Origin: Polaromonas sp. JS666
Lineage (GTDB): Bacteria > Pseudomonadota > Gammaproteobacteria > Burkholderiales > Burkholderiaceae_C
DNA: 64,000 bases
Direction: 5' to 3'
Assembly: GCF_000013865.1 (NCBI RefSeq)
Contig: NC_007948.1
Span: forward strand, 5,136,265 to 5,200,264
Below, one piece after another: positions 52,093 through 60,921 of the stretch. The notes beneath the pieces were generated by a model. It was not told the DNA's origin. It saw nothing but the letters and a program-made list of their open reading frames with translations, and did no database searches. Numbering within the stretch: position 1 is the first letter of the stretch; every line of letters begins with the position of its first letter. Both the position numbers and the translations under genes were made by a program.

Positions 52093-53850
52093 CTACACAG
52101 CTTCAACAGGTTGCATAACCTTCGACTGCTTCGCCAGATTAAAGTCCCCCGTACCGGGGACCGGCTTGATAACCTTCAAACCTAGGGCGTGGACACGCCT
52201 GTGACAGATCGGATGTAACAGCACCCGATTGGAAAGAGCATCACTCCCTCCTAGCTGCCGATAGACGATATGGTGGTCGTCCATGTTTTCATCAGCCATG
52301 TCGATTTCTTGTTGACAGAGAGCGCATTTACCACCTTGGTCGAACCACAGAGAGGCCCTTTGAGCGCTCCAAATGGTTTCACCCATTCGTTGCACTCGCA
52401 GTTTCTCCCCGTAGGCAACCCAGTCCGGGTGGAAGGGGTTGTAATCCCCCTTGACCTTGATGTGCCGGACAATTTTCATGTCCGACAGGCGATACAGCGG
52501 CAGCGGTATCCTTTCATCACCTCCGGACGGGTCATCCTGCAAGCCCGCGAACTGTTTGCGTGAGCCACACTGTTTCCAGTAATGTCCGTACACCCAGCCC
52601 GCCGTCTTGCGCGGGTGCGTCCGCATACCCCAGCGCATCAGTCTCCAATAAATCAGAGAATCCACTTTGCTGAAAATCTGCTTGGCAACCGTGCCCTTGT
52701 GGTACTGAGCCCAACCTTTGAGGATTGGGTTCAGGCGCTTTATCAACGTTTCTACTGGAACCTTCGATAGCGATTCAACGATTTCCTTTTTTACCTTGGC
52801 ATAGAACGCTTTCACGTTTTTCTGGCTCGGTTTGATGAGTAGCTTGCCCCCGTATTTACGGAAGTTCCACCCCAGAAAATCAAAACCCTGGTCAATCTGC
52901 ACAATGCGCGTCTTTTCCTCGGACAGTGTCAACCCCCGCTCGCGCAAGAATTCAACAATCCAAGGTCGGACAGTGGTCTCAAGGAAGCCTTTTGAACTAC
53001 CCGTCACCACGAAGTCATCTGCGTACCTTACCAAGTTCACCTTCACCTTTATTGCCTGCTTGACGCCCAGCTTTTCCCGGAGGAATTGCATGAGCCCCGT
53101 TTCCAAGCCATTCAGGGTGATGTTCGCTAACGCCGGCGAGATGACGCCGCCCTGCGGCGTACCGTCATCCGTGCGCTGGAGCTGACCCGCGTCAACAACT
53201 CCAGATTTCAACCACTTGCGCAGCATCACCTTGTCCATGTGGACGTGGTTCAGCAACCACTCATGGTTGATGTTGTCAAAGAACCCAGCGATGTCCGCAT
53301 CCAATACCCATTGGGCCGAAGCCTTTTTGGATAAAGATACAAACAACTGAGACCGCGCATCATGGGCTGATCTGCCCTTCCGGAACCCATATGAGTTCGG
53401 ATCGGACGCACATTCCACAGCCGGTTCCAGTGCAAGCAGATAAAGTGCTTGCATCGCTCTGTCCTTCATAGTCGGCATGCCCAAGGGGCGTTCCTTTCCG
53501 TTGGCCTTCGGGATGTAGACCCGCCGGAGGGGGCGGGCCCGATACCCTTTAGGGTTCAGACAACCAATCGCATTCCATTTCTTTGTTGGCGTGTCCCAGA
53601 GCACGCAGTCGACGCCACTCGTCCGCTTCCCCTGGTTTTCCGTTACTCGCCTGACTGCCAATGCCTTGGCTTGCCAGGATCGGATGAGACTTCGTGTGAG
53701 TCTTGCAACTCGTCGGAAGTCCTTCTCCTGTTCTGCCTGCGCTATGCGCATCTGCGCCTTTCCTACGAACCGCGTGACAGCCCTCCAATCGATGGAGTGC
53801 CATTCACTTGATTCGCCCGAAGACGCAGCATCGTTGCCGATGTTTTCCAT
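52093..53850 (-). CDS. ltrA: Group II intron reverse transcriptase/maturase with HNH endonuclease
   Basis: A 585-residue intron-encoded protein that appears intact. RT domain about 60-340: VYIPKANGKERPLGMPTMKDR, YGFRKGRSAHDA, TPQGGVISPALANI and the catalytic LVRYADDFVV. Maturase domain X follows (about 390-450, LNPILKGWAQYHKG). The C-terminal HNH nuclease has CALCQQEI, DDHHIVYRQLGGSD and NRVLLHPICHRRVHA. With no frame break, the intron may still be mobile. Confidence 0.95.
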   Translation of the reverse strand: MENIGNDAASSGESSEWHSIDWRAVTRFVGKAQMRIAQAEQEKDFRRVARLTRSLIRSWQAKALAVRRVTENQGKRTSGVDCVLWDTPTKKWNAIGCLNPKGYRARPLRRVYIPKANGKERPLGMPTMKDRAMQALYLLALEPAVECASDPNSYGFRKGRSAHDARSQLFVSLSKKASAQWVLDADIAGFFDNINHEWLLNHVHMDKVMLRKWLKSGVVDAGQLQRTDDGTPQGGVISPALANITLNGLETGLMQFLREKLGVKQAIKVKVNLVRYADDFVVTGSSKGFLETTVRPWIVEFLRERGLTLSEEKTRIVQIDQGFDFLGWNFRKYGGKLLIKPSQKNVKAFYAKVKKEIVESLSKVPVETLIKRLNPILKGWAQYHKGTVAKQIFSKVDSLIYWRLMRWGMRTHPRKTAGWVYGHYWKQCGSRKQFAGLQDDPSGGDERIPLPLYRLSDMKIVRHIKVKGDYNPFHPDWVAYGEKLRVQRMGETIWSAQRASLWFDQGGKCALCQQEIDMADENMDDHHIVYRQLGGSDALSNRVLLHPICHRRVHALGLKVIKPVPGTGDFNLAKQSKVMQPVEAV

Positions 53851-54901
53851 GCCTTTCTCCAGTGTGGTTTAACCCATTGAAGACGGCACTGACCCAGAGG
53901 GTCAGATGCCCTCTGGGTCGTTGATAAGTCGCGGCGGCTTTACGCTGTCGCACCTGAGGCAAGTCTGCCGGCTTTCGCCGCAGGTCATGAGCCCTATCCT
54001 GTCCATTACAGACAGGCATTTGCTTTTTGCCTCTTCCTCTACCCCCTCCACCGTGGCCTTTGATTGCTCGCGGGTTGCCGGCCTCTTGCGGGGCTGGCGG
54101 TGAGTGGGGCTTACCTCGTTTCCCTCTGTGCCCAGTCTGGTGGCTACCAGACCGATGGGGTTAGGGACTCTCTATCCGCCGGAAGTCGTTTTGGGAACGA
54201 TGCGAAGTCCATGACATGCGCATCCTGACTCCGTGCCTTTTGGCCGCAGCTCCTCCTTTGCGGGAGAGACAAGCGTAAGCTGCCTAATGCTGACGACGGT
54301 TCAAACGAGAGTTCACATTACATTTCCCATACCCTGTACCTTCGCGTCTCCGCACAGTCTTGCTCTGTGAGTCGGCCAAGCTCGCGCATGACCTGTGTGC
54401 CGGGGCACGGGACGTTTAACCACAGCTCCGCACCCCCCGATTACTCAGGACGCACGTGTGGTGAAGGTCACCCCGTTCCAGGGGTGGTTTTGGTGGAAAA
54501 CAAGACACAGAGAGCGGTTACGCTCCCCTACCAGTACAACCTGCTGCAAGTTAATTTGCAGCAAGAAGTAACAAGGCCTTTCCTTGCGGAAATATGTCTC
54601 TGATTGGCAACGAATTGCGTCCCTTGGGAACGCAATTCACCATTCCCGCGCCCTGAGGGAGCGGGCTGGAGCAGCCAAATAGAGCCATTTGGCTGCTACA
54701 AAGTTAACCCCTTTTGAGGGGGGCAGAATGGAGCCTCCTGAGAGGGCAACCATCCACTGATAAAGACGATCACATGGATCGAATGAAGCGACTTCGAGTC
54801 GCACCATGGCTGCATTCTATAGAGGAGCGCATGGCCCACGATGCCTGTTGTTGGCATTAAAACCGCGCTGTTCCTGCAACCTCATCAGCTACCATCAACG
54901 C

Positions 54902-56896
54902 ATGAGCGCGCTTGAACTGACCCTGCTGTACCTGCTCGCCGCCGTGCTCGGCGTGGTGGTCTGCCGCTCGTTCAAACTGCCGCCCATGCTCGGCTACCTG
55001 GCGGTGGGCGTGGTGATCGGGCCCAATGCGCTGGCGCTGGCGCAGAACTCGGATGGCGTGCGCCATCTGGGCGAGTTCGGTGTCGTATTCCTGATGTTCG
55101 TGATCGGGCTGGAGTTCAACCTGACCAAGCTGCGCTCCATGCGCCGCCATGTCTTCGGGCTGGGACTGCTGCAGGTGACGCTCACCATCGTGCTGGCGAC
55201 GCTGGGCTCGCTGTTCCTGGCCAGCCTGGCACCCACCCTGTGGAAAATGGGCTGGCAAACCGCGCTGGCGCTGTCCGGTGCCATGGCCATGAGCAGCACG
55301 GCCATCGTGGTCAAGCTGCTGGCCGAGCGGCTGGAGCTCGACTCCGAACACGGCAAGCGCATCATGGGTGTGCTGCTGCTGCAAGATCTGGCCGTGGTGC
55401 CGCTGCTGGTGCTGATTCCGGCCCTGGGCTCCTCACCCGACAAGCTGCTGGTGGCGCTGGCGATCGCCACACTGAAGGCCAGTGTGCTGGTCGGTCTGCT
55501 GCTGACCGGTGGCCGGCGCGTCATGCGCTGGTGGCTGACGCTCGTGGCGCGGCGCAAAAGCGAAGAGCTGTTTGTGCTCAACCTGCTGCTGGTCACGCTG
55601 GCGCTGGCCTGGCTGACCGAGCGGGCCGGGCTGAGCCTGGCCCTGGGGGCCTTTATTGCCGGCATGCTGATCTCGGAAACCGAATACAAGCACCAGGTGG
55701 AGACCGATATCCGGCCTTTTCACGATGTCCTGCTGGGCCTCTTTTTCATCAGCATCGGCATGCTGCTGGACTGGCGGGAAGTGGCGGTGCACTGGCGGAT
55801 GGTGCTGCTGCTGACGACCGTGCCGGTCGCGTTCAAGCTGCTGCTGATCACGGGACTGGCCCGCTCGCTGGGCGCGACGGGGGGCGTCGCATTGCGTACC
55901 GGCCTCTATCTGGCGCAGGCAGGTGAATTCGGCTTTGTGCTGCTGTCACTGGCGCAGGCGAACCGGCTGCTGCCAGCGGCCCTGGTGAACCCGATCCTGG
56001 CCAGCATGGTGCTGTCGATGCTGGCCACGCCCTTCATCATCATGTACAGCAACCAGATCGTCATGCGGCTGGTCTCCAGCGAATGGCTGCAGCAATCGCT
56101 TCAGATGACCACGATTGCGCGCAAGTCCCTCAACGCCAACAAGCATGTGATCATCTGCGGCTATGGCCGCTGCGGTCAGAATCTGGGCCACATGCTGGAG
56201 CGCGAAGGCATCCAGTACATGGCACTCGACCTGGACCCCGACCGCGTCCGGCAGGCCACGGCAGCGGGCGACTCGGTGGTGTTTGGCGACGCCGTGCGCC
56301 TGCAGGCGCTGGTTGCCGCCGGGCTGTCACGCGCCAGCGCCGTGGTGGTGACCTATCTGGACACCGCCAGCGCACTCAAGGTGCTGGCCAACATCCGCGC
56401 CCATGCGCCCACCGTACCGGTGATTGTGCGCACCGAGGACGACCATGACCTGGAAAAGCTGCAGGCCGCAGGCGCCACGGAAGTGGTGCCCGAGGCCATC
56501 GAAGGCAGCCTCATGCTGGCCAGCCACGCGCTGGCACTGGTCGGTGTGCCCATGCGCCGCGTGATCCGCGTGGTGCAGGACCAGCGCGATGCGCGCTACA
56601 ACCTGCTGCGCGGCTACTTCAGGGGTGCCGATGACGACACGGTCAATGAACTTGAGCAGGAGCGCCTCGCGACCGTGACGCTGCCCCTCGGCACCAGGTC
56701 GCTGTGCCAGCCCTTGGGCTCGCTCACACTCGACGCGGCGGGGGTGCGCGTGGTCAGCCTGCGGCGCAGCAACGGCAAGACGCTGGATGCCGATGCGTCC
56801 ACGCTGCTCGACGACGGCGATACCCTGGTGCTGTCAGGCAAGCCCGCTGCACTGGCTGTGGCCGAGGAAATGCTGTTGCGCGGCCGTCCTTCCTGA
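54902..56896 (+). CDS. CPA2-family monovalent cation:proton antiporter with RCK domain (KefB/KefC-like)
   Basis: A 664-residue membrane protein. About 12 helices form the CPA2 core (LPPMLGYLAVGVVIGP, MAMSSTAIVVKLLAERLE). A TrkA-N/RCK domain (about 415-535, HVIICGYGRCGQNLGHMLE) and a TrkA-C domain (about 565-660) regulate it. It is divergent from kdsD, the natural neighbour relation once the intron is ignored. ATG 54902 is used; the frame from 54806 runs through the upstream gap. Confidence 0.9.
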   Translation: MSALELTLLYLLAAVLGVVVCRSFKLPPMLGYLAVGVVIGPNALALAQNSDGVRHLGEFGVVFLMFVIGLEFNLTKLRSMRRHVFGLGLLQVTLTIVLATLGSLFLASLAPTLWKMGWQTALALSGAMAMSSTAIVVKLLAERLELDSEHGKRIMGVLLLQDLAVVPLLVLIPALGSSPDKLLVALAIATLKASVLVGLLLTGGRRVMRWWLTLVARRKSEELFVLNLLLVTLALAWLTERAGLSLALGAFIAGMLISETEYKHQVETDIRPFHDVLLGLFFISIGMLLDWREVAVHWRMVLLLTTVPVAFKLLLITGLARSLGATGGVALRTGLYLAQAGEFGFVLLSLAQANRLLPAALVNPILASMVLSMLATPFIIMYSNQIVMRLVSSEWLQQSLQMTTIARKSLNANKHVIICGYGRCGQNLGHMLEREGIQYMALDLDPDRVRQATAAGDSVVFGDAVRLQALVAAGLSRASAVVVTYLDTASALKVLANIRAHAPTVPVIVRTEDDHDLEKLQAAGATEVVPEAIEGSLMLASHALALVGVPMRRVIRVVQDQRDARYNLLRGYFRGADDDTVNELEQERLATVTLPLGTRSLCQPLGSLTLDAAGVRVVSLRRSNGKTLDADASTLLDDGDTLVLSGKPAALAVAEEMLLRGRPS

Positions 56897-57042
56897 CGTC
56901 CTTTCTGACGGCATATCCCCGCGGATGAGGCAGGTATCGACGGCTGGCGGCGTTAGCCGACGGTTTCGCGGCCCATCATGCAGGCCTGGTGCAGTTACAG
57001 GGACGCCTCCCGGTGGGTTGGCTCCGCGTGAAAGGACACTTC

Positions 57043-57606
57043 ATGAAACGACGTCCGTTTTTGCTGGCACTGGCTGCGGGCAGCGGTTGCTGGCCATGGC
57101 CGCTGACACACGCCCAGGCCAGTGCCGACGTAGCGGCGCTGTTGCGTGCCGGAGGCTGCGTGGTGATGCTCAGACACGCGCAAACCGAGGCTGGCATCGG
57201 CGACCCGCCTGGTTTTCGCGTCGACCAGTGCAGCACCCAGCGCAACCTCAGCCCCGAAGGCAGGGCGCAGGCGCGCCGCATCGGCGAGTGGTTCAAGGCA
57301 CGCGACCTGCAAGCCCGGGCGGTTCAATCAAGCGCCTGGTGCCGTTGCCGGGATACCGCCGATCTGGCCTTTGGCCGCCATACCGTGCTGCCGGCGCTGG
57401 CGTCCACCTTCAACAGAGGTGCCGACGAAGCGGCTCAGACGCGGGTGCTGCGCGGCCTGCTGGATGCCGTACCACCCGGACAATTTGACGTCTGGGTGAC
57501 GCACCAGGTCAACATCTCGTCACTGACGGGGGAAGGCCCGGCCATGGGCGAGGCCTTCATCCTCGGCGCGGGTGGCAAGATACTGGCGCAAACCCGCTTT
57601 GGATGA
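57043..57606 (+). CDS. Exported histidine-phosphatase-family protein
   Basis: A 187-residue protein with a signal peptide (MKRRPFLLALAAGSGCWPWP, cleavage near THAQA). The phosphatase core has the catalytic MLRHAQTEAG in place of the usual LRHGE, and the second histidine in WVTHQVNISSLTG. Substrate unknown; RHG-type periplasmic phosphatases act on many phosphoesters. ATG 57043 has AAAGGA 6 bp upstream. Confidence 0.83.
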   Translation: MKRRPFLLALAAGSGCWPWPLTHAQASADVAALLRAGGCVVMLRHAQTEAGIGDPPGFRVDQCSTQRNLSPEGRAQARRIGEWFKARDLQARAVQSSAWCRCRDTADLAFGRHTVLPALASTFNRGADEAAQTRVLRGLLDAVPPGQFDVWVTHQVNISSLTGEGPAMGEAFILGAGGKILAQTRFG

Positions 57607-57731
57607 ACCAGGCAGTATCCTCCAGTATCCTCAAGATTCGGATCCACGGGCGCCGCCAGCCAGTCCGTCAACAAACACCGCCGCCTGCATGCCCGGGAAG
57701 CCCGGACGCCGCAGGGACGCGAGGCGGGCGC

Positions 57732-58460
57732 TTAAGTCAGATCGCCGTATTGCGTGCTGCTGAGTACCGGCGACACAGCAGATGAGGCCATCTCGGTGTC
57801 TTCAAAGCCTGTCAGCAGGGTGTAGGAGTGCGGGCCACTGCGGGTCTTGGCGCTGTATTCCGGCACGCCCCCCGGGCCTTGCGCAGAGGCGGCCATCAGG
57901 GCTTGCTTGAATGCCACGACCTCATCGGCCTGGATCGGCTCGTAGCGCGGCGCAGATGACCCGTCCTGCTTGACCAGGGAAGGCTCTGTCACGGCGCCGC
58001 GCACCGGCAGGGTCGCCGTTTGCGCCGTCGTCTGGGACGCTGAGCCGGGTTTGCCCACGGCAACCGCCTCGTCTATACGCCAGTAAACAGCCGGCACCGT
58101 AATCTCAAAACGCGCCTTGGCGTTCTGCACGATCAGGGCTTCAATGTCACCCAGCAACTCGGGCGATCCGCCAAGGGCCTTCAGGTCCATCATGACCAGA
58201 AACTCGTTGCCGCGCGAGTCCAGGGAAAGCACCTTGAATTTATAGCTGGCCGACAGCACCCCGGCCCGGGTCATGGCCTCCCGGATCGCGACATAGAGCT
58301 GTTCGCGGCGGGCGTGGCGCTTGACTTTGCGGCCATCACCGATTTCTTCAGCCTCCGGCGCCTGACGCGGGGACGAGGCGGCTGATCCGCGTTTTTTTTC
58401 CTCGCGTACAGCAGCCTTGCTTTGGCGGGACTTGGCGGAAAACCAGTTGAAAAAGGACAT
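57732..58460 (-). CDS. Conserved hypothetical protein, no recognised domain
   Basis: A 242-residue soluble protein with no signal or membrane segment. After a basic, serine-rich start (MSFFNWFSAKSRQSKAAV) there is a compact alpha/beta region (about 50-125: REQLYVAIREAMTRAGVLSA, YKFKVLSLDSRGNEFLVMMD, ELLGDIEALIVQNAKARF), then a low-complexity Ser/Ala/Thr tail. ATG 58460 has GGAG-like AACTCCGAC only weakly. Coding bias is like its neighbours. Function not assigned. Confidence 0.75.
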   Translation of the reverse strand: MSFFNWFSAKSRQSKAAVREEKKRGSAASSPRQAPEAEEIGDGRKVKRHARREQLYVAIREAMTRAGVLSASYKFKVLSLDSRGNEFLVMMDLKALGGSPELLGDIEALIVQNAKARFEITVPAVYWRIDEAVAVGKPGSASQTTAQTATLPVRGAVTEPSLVKQDGSSAPRYEPIQADEVVAFKQALMAASAQGPGGVPEYSAKTRSGPHSYTLLTGFEDTEMASSAVSPVLSSTQYGDLT

Positions 58461-58700
58461 AGTCGGAGTTCTCGGGATGGATGCCGCCTCCTTGTCGGTC
58501 AGGAGAGGGCGCGTTACTGCGAAGTCACAGGCTTGTGGTCGTTGTAGTTTACTCAGCGGATTTCGTTTCGCCAAACACGACCGCACCCTCCCGGCACAGT
58601 TACCTGGCAAAGCCCGGTAAAAAATCACAATAAATCCGATTCGCTGCCCCGGGGCACTGCCGAGGGACCCCGTCCCCCACCCCCAGTGATTGCCCGTGCG

Positions 58701-59192
58701 TCAGGTCACCGCCACACGACGGGGACGGTTGTACAGGCGCTTGGCCATCACGGCGCCCATCGCCACGGTCAGTTCCAGCGCAATCGGGCTGTGGCGGTTG
58801 GCCATTTCCAGAAAGCGCATGGGCGTCAGGCACCAGAGTTTGCAGGGTGTGGAGGCATTCACCGTGGCACTGCGTGGCTGGTGCGAGAAAAATGCGCCTT
58901 CACCCACGACCGTGCCGGCACCGACCAGTGCCATCCGAACGCGCGCTTTCTCATCTTCATAGTGCACGCTCAAGGTACCGCTTTCAACAAAATACAGCGT
59001 GCGGTCCAGCGCTCCCTGCTCAATCAGCACCTGGCCGCTGTTGACGGCAAAGGGCTGTAGATAGCTGGCAAGAATGTCCCAATGTGGCTGGTTGAATTGG
59101 CAGCGCAAGGCGTCGCCACTGTGGCAATTCGTGATGGCCTGGGCCAGACCCTGAATGTCAAAACTGATGGGGGCGGCTAGGGGGGCGTTCAT
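58701..59192 (-). CDS. Single cyclic-nucleotide-binding-type domain protein
   Basis: A 163-residue protein made of one cNMP-binding beta-roll (about 40-150): GQVLIEQGALDRTLYFVESG, VHYEDEKARVRMALVGAGTV and VGEGAFFSHQPRSATVNAST. The last holds the phosphate-binding cassette E...RSAT. There is no C-terminal helix-turn-helix, so it is not a classical Crp regulator; it probably works through a protein partner. ATG 59192. Confidence 0.82.
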   Translation of the reverse strand: MNAPLAAPISFDIQGLAQAITNCHSGDALRCQFNQPHWDILASYLQPFAVNSGQVLIEQGALDRTLYFVESGTLSVHYEDEKARVRMALVGAGTVVGEGAFFSHQPRSATVNASTPCKLWCLTPMRFLEMANRHSPIALELTVAMGAVMAKRLYNRPRRVAVT

Positions 59193-59361
59193 GGTATGCC
59201 CGACGATACCTTTGCCTTGTGGGCGCAGCAAGGGACGCTAACGCTCACTTACACCTGATACAGGCGGTCCGGATTTTGTAAATCAGGCATTGGCAGCGCG
59301 CATCCGGCCATTCGTCCCAGCCGCTCGTAACGCCCCGGCAGCGTCCGGTAGCGCCGCCGGG

Positions 59362-60798
59362 CTACTTTCCGATACAGAATCTGGAAAAAATCTCGCCCAG
59401 CAGATCGTCAGGCGTGAACTCACCCGTGATCTCGCTGAGTTGCCGCTGCGCCTGCCGCAAATCCTCCGCCAGCAGGTCCAACGCCGGCCGTGCAGCCTGC
59501 AGCTGGCGCCCGGCGGTGGCCAATTGGTCCTGCACATGATGCAGCGCGCGCACATGGCGTTCACGCGCCATGAACACGCCTTCCGGTGCTGCCTGCCAGC
59601 CCACCACCTGCAGCAGGCGCTGGCGCAGGGTCTGCAGGCCGGCGCCGGTTTTGGCGGAAATCAGTACGCCCCCCTGCACCTGCTGCAGCCCGGCCGGGCT
59701 GGTCAGGTCGGATTTGTTCCAAACATCGATGATGGCCGTGTTTTCAGGCAGCTTGTTGGCCAATGTCCGTGCGATACGGTCATCGGCTGCTATGTAGTTG
59801 ATGGTGTCCTGCGCCGGCAGGGCGGCGTCCCGACGGCTCAGGTCATGCAGAAACAGGACCGCGTCGGCGCTTTCAATTTCCGCCCAGGCGCGTTCCACGC
59901 CTATTTTCTCCACCTCGTCCAGTGCCTCGCGCAGGCCGGCAGTGTCGACCACGTGCAGGGGGACGCCTTCGATCTGGATCAACTCGGACACCTTGTCGCG
60001 CGTGGTCCCGGCAATCGGTGTCACGATGGCCAGTTCGGCACCGGCCAACGCATTGAGCAGCGAACTCTTGCCGGCGTTGGGCTGGCCCGCAATCACCACC
60101 TTGATGCCCTCGCGCAGGATCGCGCCCTGCGTGGCGCGCTGCATCACGCCTGTCAGCGTGGCCTGCAGCCGCGACAGCTGGCCCTGGGCATCGGCCTTTT
60201 GCAGAAAGTCGATGTCTTCCTCCGGAAAGTCCAGCGTGGCCTCCACCAGCATGCGCAGGTGAATCAGCTGCTCCAGCAAGGTGTTCACCGCCAGCGAGAA
60301 CTCGCCCGACATGGACCGCGCCGCCGAACGGGCCGCCGTTTCGGTGCTGGCATCAATCAGGTCGGCAATGGCCTCGGCCTGCGCCAGGTCGATCTTGTCA
60401 TTAAGAAACGCGCGCTCTGTGAATTCCCCGGGCTGCGCCACCCGCAGCTGCGCCAGCCACGGTTGCCCGATGGCGGGGTTGAGCGCGGCACCGGCTTCCA
60501 GGCAGCGCGCCAGCAGCAGCTGGAGCACCACCGGCCCGCCATGCGCCTGCAACTCCAGCACATCCTCGCCGGTGTAGGAGTGGGGGGCCGGGAAGTGAAT
60601 CGCCAGGCCCTGGTCGATCACCTGGCCTTGCGCGTCGCGAAACGGCAGGTAGGTGGCCTGGCGTGGCGCCAGGGCGCGGCCGCAAATGGCCGCGATCACG
60701 GGGGCGATGTCCTTGCCCGAGACGCGCACAATGCCCACCGCGCCGCGGCCGGGTGCGGTGGCGATGGCAACAATGGGGTCGTGGTGTCGGGCCAGCAT
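59362..60798 (-). CDS. mnmE: tRNA modification GTPase MnmE
   Basis: A 478-residue MnmE that, with MnmG, makes the 5-carboxymethylaminomethyl group on wobble uridine. The N-terminal folate-binding domain begins [18 protein letters not shown]. The G domain has [14 protein letters not shown] (G1), the [11 protein letters not shown] switch, DTAGLRE (G3) and NKSDL (G4). The C-terminal catalytic motif FCIGK is complete. A normal neighbour of yidC. Confidence 0.97.
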   Translation of the reverse strand: MLARHHDPIVAIATAPGRGAVGIVRVSGKDIAPVIAAICGRALAPRQATYLPFRDAQGQVIDQGLAIHFPAPHSYTGEDVLELQAHGGPVVLQLLLARCLEAGAALNPAIGQPWLAQLRVAQPGEFTERAFLNDKIDLAQAEAIADLIDASTETAARSAARSMSGEFSLAVNTLLEQLIHLRMLVEATLDFPEEDIDFLQKADAQGQLSRLQATLTGVMQRATQGAILREGIKVVIAGQPNAGKSSLLNALAGAELAIVTPIAGTTRDKVSELIQIEGVPLHVVDTAGLREALDEVEKIGVERAWAEIESADAVLFLHDLSRRDAALPAQDTINYIAADDRIARTLANKLPENTAIIDVWNKSDLTSPAGLQQVQGGVLISAKTGAGLQTLRQRLLQVVGWQAAPEGVFMARERHVRALHHVQDQLATAGRQLQAARPALDLLAEDLRQAQRQLSEITGEFTPDDLLGEIFSRFCIGK

Positions 60799-60878
60799 GG
60801 TGTGTAGATGTTAAGGGGCAAACAAAATGTTGGCTCCTGGGCGAGGGTAACTCTCACCGCCCAGGTCAGCCTCCAAAG

Positions 60879-60907
60879 AAAAAGGGCCGCAGCGCGGCCC
60901 TTTTTTT
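60879..60907 (-). terminator. Intrinsic terminator after yidC
   Basis: GGGCCGC-AGC-GCGGCCC flanked by A and T runs, 15 bp after the yidC stop on the minus strand. It can also stop transcription from the other side. Confidence 0.9.
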
Positions 60908-60921
60908 ATTCCGAGTCCGCT

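Larger units (their letters stand above)
52009..54804 (-). mobile_element. Complete group II intron inserted at the kdsD start codon
   Basis: The minus-strand element begins GTGCGAC (54804 downward), the canonical group II 5' end. About 950 nt of structured RNA follow (domains I-IV), then the reverse-transcriptase gene, domain V (52044-52077) and a domain VI hairpin (GGGGATATCAT with ATGGTATCCC) ending near CCCTA/C. Total about 2.8 kb. It is in the sense direction of kdsD, so splicing can restore the message. The exact 3' end (52008 or 52009) needs an empty-site comparison. Confidence 0.9.

Noticed and set aside
54367..54603. 78-codon plus-strand frame within the intron
   Set aside because: It lies opposite the structured RNA of domains I-IV and has no coding features.
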